DNA from: Rhyacophila brunnea
Lineage: Eukaryota > Arthropoda > Insecta > Trichoptera > Rhyacophilidae
Reading direction: 5' to 3'
DNA length: 64,000 nt
Assembly (NCBI GenBank): GCA_022495005.1
Contig: JAGYXB010001948.1
Coordinates: 620,001-684,000, forward strand
Positions 1 through 9,800 of the stretch are shown here, one piece after another (the stretch's first letter is position 1; each line of letters opens with the position of its first letter). The position numbers were made by a program, and so were the translations under genes. The notes under the pieces were generated by a model. That model was not told where the DNA came from, did not search any database, and saw only the letters and a list, made by a program, of their open reading frames with translations.

Positions 1-211
1 TTTATTCACAGTTTTGATCAATTCAACAATATTTTTATTATTAGAGCTAGGCAGCCTATAGGAAATATATTACATACAATTAAAACACCGGCGTAAGTAA
101 TTGTTCTCTGGGTCCCTACTCCTTATGTATGATCTACATTTTTTTTAATATGATAATAATATCACGGATGTAAACGTATTAAACTAACACGTATAATATA
201 TTCATAAAATC

Positions 212-695
212 CAGAGCGTTGGAGCGGAGCTCAGAGCAGGAGCACGGAGCAGTGGGGTTTTACCCTTAGCAGGAGCGGAGCTGGAGCATTGAAAATTTGT
301 GGTGCTCCACTGCTCCGGATGTTTTTTTAAATATTAAATTTTCGTTCTAAAATCTAATGAAAATCCTATATTTGCCACTTTGCAACACTGGAATTATTTG
401 AAATACGGGTTGCCGTGTGATAAACAAACTCAAATTTTTGACAGAAGGGCAAATAATAAAAAAAGATTTGCTGTCGACAATTTTGTTCAATCGAATTAAT
501 AATGTAAAAGATGAATAATAAACTTTATTTCAAAACAACTTTTTTTTAAAATAATGTAGGTATTATACACTATAATACATATTAAATCTTTTTACCCGGA
601 TCGGAGCAATCCCTGTAGCGGAGCTGAAGCAAGTATTAGGTACCGGAGCGGAGCTGGAGAGAAGCAACTCAAAAAGGGTCTGCTCCAACCCTCTG
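212..695. mobile_element. hAT-type non-autonomous element (GGAGC-rich), 484 bp, with 8-bp TSD
   Basis: Imperfect terminal inverted repeats: CAGAGCGTTGGAGCGGAG at the left and, reverse-complemented, CAGAGGGTTGGAGCAGACC at the right. Flanks are ataaaatc (204-211) and atgaaatc (696-703), an 8-bp duplication matching 7/8. The interior is rich in GGAGCGGAGCTGGAGC-like words near both ends and AT-rich in the middle. No transposase frame is visible. A related copy lies at 8984-9365. Confidence 0.8.
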
Positions 696-1479
696 ATGAA
701 ATCATTCATTTTCGTTTCCCCAGTTAGTTGTGGGCTTTGAGACGTAGAGACATGATGTAGGTACTGAATAATTTTCAGGCCCCCACGATAAAAAATAAAG
801 TAACATAAGTAAATTCTTTATCGTAAGTATCTCTTTCCTAGAACCACATCATTAAACTAATAATAATAATAAGATAACAAACTATTTTTTTATTCAACTA
901 ATAAATCATAGGATTTTAATATTAATTAAAAACATAACATTCTTTATTGAACATACTCTCTGCGGTGTTTCTCTGAGGAGTGAGGTGTTTTAAAAAATGT
1001 AGGTAACTTTGTGAAATAAGACGTGGTATATTTATTTTGTTGTGTATGTAATACGTATATTATGTTTAAGTGACTATATTTTATTATGTCTCACTTTAAT
1101 GTTAGGTATATATTATGTTATGCATTGTGTAGGTAACATACTATTATACATATTTAATATGTGAAAAATACGTACCTATTTAATAATTATATGATTATAA
1201 TTTATTAATTATATGATTGACTGGAGCTGTTTCGAGGTTCTCTATTAAGGCTATACTTCAGCTGAGGCATGGTCTAAAAAGATCGTGACTAGGCGATGCG
1301 CGGATTGTCATAAAAAATTTGTCATAAAAAATCAACATGCGTCCTTTTAATATTATGTTTATTATTATATTCGTAATAATAATAGTATATTCATTGACAT
1401 GTTTTCTTTTTCAAGTACATGCGGTACGTTTTTTAGTCATCTTTACACGATTTAAGAATATATTCCTCCGACGCCATCA
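696..1479. other. AT-rich spacer
   Basis: No coding frame, RNA gene or terminal repeat seen. A short tandem duplication of tgtcataaaaaat occurs at about 1307-1334. Confidence 0.5.
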
Positions 1480-1778
1480 CAGAACAAATTGACGTGCGAA
1501 CAGGTCGACTATCGCTATCCGACTGGCGACGACTGCGAAATTTCGTTCCATATACTGTTGGAAATTATTTGCTGTTTCACTTATGTACGCTCTTCGATTG
1601 CGCCATTTGCGTCAAAGAAAATCACCGCTGCCCTCAGTGCTATATCCCAGCACGCTATTTCCCCTCTTTCATGACAGCCCTCCACCGACTCCTGTCCTGT
1701 AGTAACAAGGCCGATCCAAATATGATTATCGATGTAATAAATAAAAATACGCTGAGATTAAATCTACAGCGGTAAACA
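1480..1778 (+). pseudogene. Degenerate RING-finger-like coding fragment
   Basis: An open frame through 1494-1775 encodes, near its middle, C-T-L-F-D-C-A-I-C followed six residues later by C-P-Q-C-Y-I-P-A. This has the spacing of the second half of a RING finger (C-x-H-x2-C-x2-C ... C-P-x-C) with the His replaced by Leu. The first zinc-ligand cysteine pair is not visible, where FVPYTVG stands. The CPxCYxPA end recalls BRCA1/BARD1-type RINGs. An AG at 1481-1482 and a GT after CAGCG near 1774 could bound an exon, but no partner exons were recognised. It could equally be chance or a decayed duplicate. Confidence 0.25.
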
Positions 1779-2159
1779 AAATTACCCTAGTAAGTGGCTA
1801 TGGGTTTCTTTTTGTTATTATCTCGGTGAAAATCTCGTGCCGCATGTCGTGCGCGGTTCTTCGCTTGGTTGCTTCAGCTCTTTAGCATGAGTTCAGCCTT
1901 AGGAAGAAACCACAGGTGGCTAAGTACAGCGGCGCCTCACACGCGCGCAGCTCTGCCGCTTTTGGCTGCGAGTTGGGACCGGTGGCTGAGAACAACCACC
2001 GATGTTCGCCCATTATGTTTAACCATCCATTTATGACTTTATGCTATGTGCACTCACGTATAGTCATCACAGTGATGTCCTGTGGGGGTAAGCATGGCAT
2101 GCGTTGCACAGGGGCGGCACATCATAATGGGTGGCGTATGAAGGAACAGATACAAATAT

Positions 2160-2600
2160 GACAACTTTTGAGAACGGTTTTCAATGAAATAGACATACGG
2201 TCGCTTTATTTGAAAGTATCGACATTTTAGTTTAAAAACTATTCGAAGCATAAAAAATCTGAGAACATCACTATTTTTGTACTGTAATGGCGGTTTATTA
2301 CACAGGCAAAATTTTCACAATGGTGCCTCTAATCCTGTCAGCGCCACAGGCCATGTACCCAAAGCCAACACTGTTTGAGAGTTAGTTTCGTGGAAAAGCT
2401 CTAATTATCAGTAGATGGTGTGTACCTATATCAATTTTACATTATTCAGTGTATTTGTCTGTTTAAGCTTAAAATAATTAATAAAATAGCTAACCTAATC
2501 TAACCTAACGAATTTGCAGACAATTTAAAACTAAAAATGAAAGGGAATGGCATTCTAAGTCTGCTTAAAGGCAGCACTTTGCCTAAAGACGTCACTGAGT
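2160..2600. repeat. Dispersed repeat R1, copy 1
   Basis: This segment is similar along much of its length to 13090-13500, sharing the words cggtcgctt, gaaagtat, tagtttaaaaa, actgtttgagagt and aaatttgcaga in the same order. A shorter match to its distal end is at about 16120-16260. No open frame and no terminal repeats were identified, so the element class is unknown. Confidence 0.55.
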
Positions 2601-3452
2601 CGTCATCAGGGAACACGACATTAACGGGTTAAGTAGGTTTCATTCCGGGCGAGGCTAAAACAAGGTTGAAGTCGAAGTCGAGTGTGAAGAAATATGGGAT
2701 AAACTTAAACATATTGTCTTAAAATGTGTTGTTATAATAGTCACTCCTGTATGTATTAAAGGTAGTCACGTAAACGAAACGCGCATTCAATATTGGCAAT
2801 ATTATGGCATCATCGTTATTAAGCCATAGGCATAGATCAAATATCACTTCAAATTATTCGCCTGGTAGTACATTGGAAATCATCTCGATTGGGATATACT
2901 CATAAATCAAAACTGTGCGCAATGTTGCAACTTTCTTCCGTGCACATAGGCGAGGCCATGCCAGGACAGTGACATCACGCGGCTAGTCGAAATGATTGAA
3001 AAAGTATTGCACTTCTGCCGATGCGACATTTTGGTATTATATGCGCCCCATGTCCAGTGAAATTTGTTCCTTGCGTTTTTTACAAACTAACATGTCGTGT
3101 GTGTGCGGAGGTACATTAAATTACATGTGTTTTGTGAATACCAACAAAATCACATCGACATATTTGACGTATTGCAATCGAGACGAGTTTAGATGTGCGA
3201 CACGGTTAAGTCTATGGCGACTGTCATCTTTTATTTTAATTTATATTTATTTATTAATCTGTAGTGATGTAGTGTGATCATGATGAATGTTGACGCCTTT
3301 TGTCACCATTTTGGATATCTTCTTTGTTATAAAAATTAATAACAAAACATAAATGCGAATGTCTTGAGTGCAAACAATACGTATAAATTACTACAAAAAA
3401 TTGTATAAGAAAATATTAATATAGTCTGCACCATATGTTATCAACCACATTT
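2601..3452. other. Unassigned upstream sequence with a short dispersed repeat
   Basis: About 2876-2965 resembles 12175-12300 (shared: tgggatata, tcataaatcaaaa, actttctt, tcttccg, ggccat). The frame at 2996-3277 has no recognisable domain. Possible 5' regulatory region of SDR-A, but no promoter element could be supported. Confidence 0.35.
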
Positions 3453-3609
3453 ATTGGTAAATGAGTCTGCAGTGGCACCATGAGTGTTGGAAAAACGATT
3501 TGTAGTTGCATTGGTATTGTTTGCTAGCATTGAAAAATACATTGTAGCAAATGATACGAATACACTTGCGAATCGCCTATAATGTCACTGTATAAATTTA
3601 ATGATTTAC
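3453..3609. mobile_element. Short MITE (about 155 bp), copy a, just upstream of SDR-A
   Basis: Shares GCAGTGGCACCATG, TTGCATTGGTATTG, TTTGCTAGCATTG and GCGAATCGCCTAT in order with 53229-53382. The ends are inverted: ATTGGTAAATGAG at the left and a decayed copy at the right. The element ends about 245 bp before the SDR-A start codon and so may lie in its promoter or 5' UTR. Confidence 0.65.
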
Positions 3610-3853
3610 AAACATTATCTATGCGCGCCTCATAGAAAAATACCTCATTGTTGGTCGCGTCTCGTTAGCGTTGCCTTCATTCGCCATTTCGGCCCACTGT
3701 GGTTTCAGCTTGACTTAATTACCGTACATTTTCATCGTGTAATTGTAATATTTTTGCAACAGGTGGAAGAGAAGTGGTTTAGTTATTTGTTTATTTTACG
3801 ATGTGATGATATTCTATTTCGTTCATTAGTTAGCCGTCAATCAAAGAATTAAT

Positions 3854-6800
3854 ATGATCTTGGAACCAGTTTGGTCGATTGCCATGATTCTCCTGGGAAT
3901 TGTTGGAGGACTATTGATTCTTTTAAAGGTTTACATCAAAACTTCAACAGCAATATACAAAGGGACCGAAAAACTTACTGGAAAAACTGTTGTGGTAACT
4001 GGCGCTAATTCAGGTAAGTTGGATCTATTATTTAGGTACTTACATTATTGTATATTACTATAAAACTGAAGACAATATGCGATATGTTTTTAGGCTGTCA
4101 TGGTTCTATGACATAATATTATTGTTATCTCTTTATTGACAATTTTCATTTTAAATAATAAATATTAACATTTTATTATTATCAAAATTAAAATAATATA
4201 AACTTACAATTTTATTTTTAAAAAAAAACTATATAAAATGTGCGTTTATTCGAAGTCAGATTTGTGTTTACGCACTGCGATGCGTATTGGTTATCAGTAA
4301 AATGTTTTAAATTGCAATGCTTGCCAAATACATTACTCTCACCTTTAATTGGATACATATAATACTTCGATAAGTTTGAGTAGGTACTAAAGTCGTATAT
4401 GGGAAGTTTTTGATAATTGAAACCTACATATTATTATGTTTTATTTTTTTAGGAATTGGATTTGAATCAGTAAAAGATTTCGCTAAAAGAGGAGCTAGAC
4501 TCGTCATGGTTTGTAGAGATATGGAAAAAGGCGAAAGTGCAAAACAAATTATTTGTCGTGAGACTGGAAATAAGGATATTTCTGTAAGTATCACCATACA
4601 ATCTAAATCATGATTTACTTATATTATGTTAAGTTTATGTTGAGTTTGTTTTAAATGCTATTGTTTTATTGAAACTTGTGAATCTTTGTTTATTTTATCA
4701 CAATGAGGCGCAATTATTACTTTTAGTTAAAATTACATACATACCAGGAAATTAATATTATTTATATATACCCATATAGGTATGTTATTAGTTGCTCGTG
4801 CTGTAATTTTACTATTTACATACAAACATAATAGTAATATGTCATAATAAAACAATTTTCACTGTTTATAAATTAGCTACGAATTTTATGTTTAGCATTT
4901 TCTCATAATATTTAAATACTCGTACCTAATGATAAGTCAAAGTAAAATTTAAACAATCGTGAAGTAGTGTCTTTGCTACTGTAACGTATGTATATTATTT
5001 TAAATATTATAGAATGTTTTATATATGATATGGTCATAGGTATAGCTAGATTAATTAACAAGTCGACTTGGATTGTTGTCATTTAAACGGATATTTTGAG
5101 ACATTGGCACATTATTATTCAAATATTTAATACAAAATTATGAAATTATTATAAGCAAATTAAATCTTAAAGTATTAAAAAATATTAGTGCTGAAATACA
5201 ACGATATTAATATATTTCTTCGCTAAGTCCTCTTGGTTTCGCTATTTTTCTAATAGGTATGCGTTAGGTTAATTCACATTATTAATATTTGTGGACGTTT
5301 TAAAAGAATGATAGTTATAATTAATAAGCATGTAATAATAATTTATGTTATAGGTGGTACATGCGGATTTCGCGGTATTGTCCAGTGTAAGAAAATGCGC
5401 GGAGACAATCCTGAAAAGTGAAACAAGGATCGATGTTTTACTGAACAACGCAGGTTCTTGCTGGGAGGGTTCGAGGAACACGGAAGACGGGCTGGAGTAC
5501 CTCATGCAGACAAATTATTTTGGACCGTTCCTTCTCACAAATCTTCTTCTAGGTTAGTCATTATTTTTCTCTCTCCAGTGTACAAAAGTCAGTAGGTACC
5601 TCGGGTTTCAAGTTCCGAAACCCGCCACTGCAGCTGGTTAATAAAATATAGTAGGTATTTTGGAATACAATTTAATACTTATAACAAAGGATTTTGTCAC
5701 ATTATGGATACAGACGATCATTGTGTAGGTACCTATATTATTATGTTTTGTGTTGGTTCGTATAATTATTATAATAGTTTCATAGTTTTTACGAAAAAAG
5801 AGTAAGGCATAGTGAGTGTGAGCCTTACTTAGCAAATTGTATTTTTTCAGAGTTTTCCAAATTTTCCTAGATTCCACTTGGGAACCACTGATTTATAACA
5901 TTATTAAAATGTTATAGCCACTTCTATAACATGTTAATCTTATAAATTTAGTTCTGTGGCATATGTTGTCCCTTGGGATTTTTAATGAAGAAGTTGAACG
6001 GTTACCTGGAAATTATCCCACGGAATAATATTTTTATTATTTATGTCCTAGGACTAAATTGATATTTTTAACTTTGTATGCATTTAATATTGGCTTAAGT
6101 TTTAACCTTTACCATCAGCGATTTCATGGAATTTTTATGGCCGTTTTTTCAATACCGCCGGGGTATTATTTATTTTTCTCTTTTGCATTTATATCGTTTA
6201 ATTATTTCTGTCATTTATGTATGTCAGAAGTTTTTAGGGATTTCGTTGTTTTAGGATTTAATTTGGAGTAATGTTCACAATAATAAAATTGTAATTTAAT
6301 TATTGTTAAGAGGATTCCATAGATTAGCGAGGAAAGGTTCTGGAAAAATTGCTAAATATAACTTACGGTTTAAATGTCTTGTTGAACTTATTGAAAAATT
6401 TTCAAGGTCGAGATAATTATGTAAAGTCGATTTAAAAATACAAAATTAATAGTTTTTGAATATGCATTATAGATTTACTTAAGACAACTTTTTACTTTGA
6501 AGAAAAACAGGTTAAACTATTTTTATCATTCTATGAATAATTTACAAGATTTGAGAATGTAACATTTATTAAATTATTAGCAAGTGCAAGTAGGTTGGAG
6601 GAATCTTGACACTGGCTTTGTAGGTGTAGGTATATTGAAGATGTGGAAGACACTATCACGTGTGAGGGGGCCACTAATCATATATATTACATAATTACAT
6701 ACAATTCAGAAAAATATCTGAAACACCACGGGACAGGTAATTATTAGTACCTACCTTGATTGAAACCACAAACGCCTGTCGCGAATATTATCGAAATCTG

Positions 6801-9800
6801 TGTAGCGTTTCAGTTGCATGACTGTTGCATAACTACCCAATTTCGTTGTAATTAGGTAGAACGCAGGTGGATAAATAGGTCAAGCATAGAGATTGCAATA
6901 CCGAATGAATATATTATTAATACCGGTATTTCGGTATTTCTTATTGAATATCGGTATTAATACCGGTATTCGTCAAAACTTATTATAGAAAAAAAGAAGT
7001 AAGTACCTGTCAATAAATATAACTATTAAAATCTATTTGAAATACTATTTTTTTGCAATCTACCTACATTTATTATGTTGACCTTTATAAATATGTATAG
7101 ATGATAATATTTTAGAACTGTTAATTTTTATAAAATACTAGTCCGGGTAGAGGAAAATCTCTCTGAAATACAACGTTTGTTGGATGTACTACGAGGGTGG
7201 GTCAATAATTCCTTAGAAAAAAGCATTAAAACAGTTTTTATTTTTGTATTTTTTTTTTATTTCTCAACATAATCTCCTTGGAGCTCAATACACTTGGTTA
7301 GACGTTTCTCAATATTTTTTAAACCGTCAGAAAAATAAGTTTTCGGAAGGTCCTCAAAATAAGCATTTGTCCGATCGATGACTTCTTCATTTGAAAAAAA
7401 ACGTTGTCCACTTAGCCATTTTTTTAAGTTTGGGAAAAGGAAAAAGTCACTGGGGGCTAAATCTGGCGAATACGGTGGGTGGTCGACCAATTCGAACTTC
7501 AATTCTTCAATTTTAGCCATTGATCGTAAACATGTGTGAACACGGGCATTGTCCTGATGAAAGAGGATTTTTTTCCTGTTTAAATGAGGCCGTTTTTCTT
7601 CAATTTTGTTTTTTAGCTGGTCCAATAAAGATGCATAATAATCCCCTGTTATTGTTTTTCCTTTTTCCAAATAGTCAACGAAAATAATTTCACGTGCATC
7701 CCAAAATACAGTAGCCATAACCTTACCAGCTGATTTTACGGTTTTCGCCTTCTTTGGACATGGTTTGCCTTCGCAATCCACTGCTTTGACTGTTCTTTCG
7801 TCTCGGGAGTATAGTGGTGTATCCATGTTTCATCTACAGTCACAAAGCGACGAAAAAATTCATCCGGATTGCGTTGCATGAGCGACAACAGGGCTTTAGA
7901 GGCCACCACCCTATTGCGTTTATTGTCGACTGTGAGCAAACGCGGCACCCATCTTGCAGAAATATTTTTCATGCCCAATTTGTCATGTAAAATAGAAATG
8001 ACGCTACCTTTTGAGATCCCTGTAACCTCAAATATCTCACTCAACTTTAATCTTCGGTCACTTAACACCATATCGTGGATTTTATTGATCATTTCTGGTG
8101 TAGTCACCTCTACAGGACGTCCTGAGCGTGGTTCATCCTTTGTTGATGTACGACCACGTTTAAATTCATTTAACCAGTTATAAATAGTTGCAAGTGAAGG
8201 AGCAGATATGCCGTGAACTAAATCCAACTCATTTTTATTTCCTTTGCTGTTAACCCTTTTATATTAAAATGTTTAATAACAGCTCTAAACTCAATTTCTC
8301 CATTTTCCATTTTTCCATTTTCCACAAGCAAATTTTTTTTTTAAATGTACGAGAAACACACAACAACCCGACCAATCTGATTGAAACTTCGCAGCATACT
8401 GAATCGGTAGTGCCGCTGCATGAAAACAAACCGCTTACAGTACTAGTCGCGCCACCTGTCGGCTTTTCTAAGGACTTATTGACCCACCCTCGTATCAACG
8501 TTGGATCAATAGTTGTAGAATAATTGGAGACATTTGCCACAAATGCCATGATTTAATATTATGTCACTTTTATTGGTTTCAGTCAATATATTTGCGTTTC
8601 GGCAGCATACAATTTATACACTATATATTTATACAATATAGTAGTAAATAATGAAAAAATAACATTAATTCTTTTTCGAAAACATAAACGTGTATGCTTT
8701 CTTCATACCGAAAATACCGGTATTTCGGATTTTTGAAACCGGTATTTCGGTATCGATAAATAATTTAATACCGGTTTTGTAATACCGGTATTGCAATCCC
8801 TAGTCAAGTACATTGGCCGGAATCCGATGGATACAGGTTTGTGTAGCGTGCGTCATATTTTTTTTCAAGATTTTTATAATAGTTTATAAGATGTTTCCAA
8901 ATTATGTATAAAACCAGATACTTGGTATAATCTCCTTAGAGAATAATACGTGTTTAGGACTTACCCACGAATAAATAAAGTTAACTCCACTACTCCGGAT
9001 GTTTTTTTTTTATTATGAATTTTTCGTCCTAAAATCCAATGAAAATATCATATTTTGACACTTTGCATTGCATTTTTAACATGAATTATTATTCGAGATA
9101 CAGCAACACTGCCGAATTCTGAATAACTTCACTTTTTTCGATAGAAGAGGCAGACAATGAAAGACGATTTGATGTCGGTATTTTGTTTAATAGAATTAAT
9201 AATGAAAATGACGAATAATCAACATTATTTCAAAACTATATTATATACCTATTAAAACATGAAGACCCGGAGCGGAGCAGACCCTGGAGCGTAGCTGGAG
9301 CAGGTATTACGCCCCAGAGCGGAGCTGGAGCAGAGCAACTCAAAAAAGGATCTGCTCCAACCCTCTGGTTATATGTACCTACATCAAAGGTATATTCTAT
9401 AGTGGGGAAACAATGGTTTGGATCAATGGTCAATAATTTGGAGCTTCACAACCTCTTTCGCGTCACGGCATATTATTATTAAAATATAAAAATTTTATGT
9501 CATACTGAAGACTATTTCATACCTATCTAAATATAATTATCAGAATCATAGTAAGATTTTTTCCGATGTTACGAGTAGAATATACTGAATAAAATTATTA
9601 TATTTATAGACACGGTATCGACAACGTCTTCATCGTTTTATCTACTGGTTATACTAAGTAGGCAGCTGCTCAATGGTTGTTTGAGTTTCTTTTGATATTT
9701 AAATAGTTGAAATGTTTCAGAATGTGAAATCATTTCATTAATTTTTCTTTTACAGATCGCATAAAACAATCAGCTCCCAGCAGGATCGTCAACGTGTCGT

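Larger units (their letters stand above)
6887..8802. mobile_element. hAT-type MITE split by a mariner; 8-bp TSD
   Basis: Left end TAGAGATTGCAATACCG and right end (reverse-complemented) TAGGGATTGCAATACCG are inverted repeats of hAT type. Flanks gtcaagca (6879-6886) and gtcaagta (8803-8810) form an 8-bp duplication matching 7/8. Subterminal regions are packed with accggtatt/aataccggt words on both sides. Removing the nested mariner (7192-8492 plus one TA) leaves about 610 bp without a transposase frame. Sits in SDR-A intron 3. Confidence 0.85.

Noticed and set aside
3601..3852. 83-codon open frame directly before SDR-A
   Set aside because: No domain; the start overlaps the decayed MITE and the rest is the likely SDR-A leader.
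7869..8183. 104-codon + strand frame
   Set aside because: Antisense shadow of the mariner transposase.
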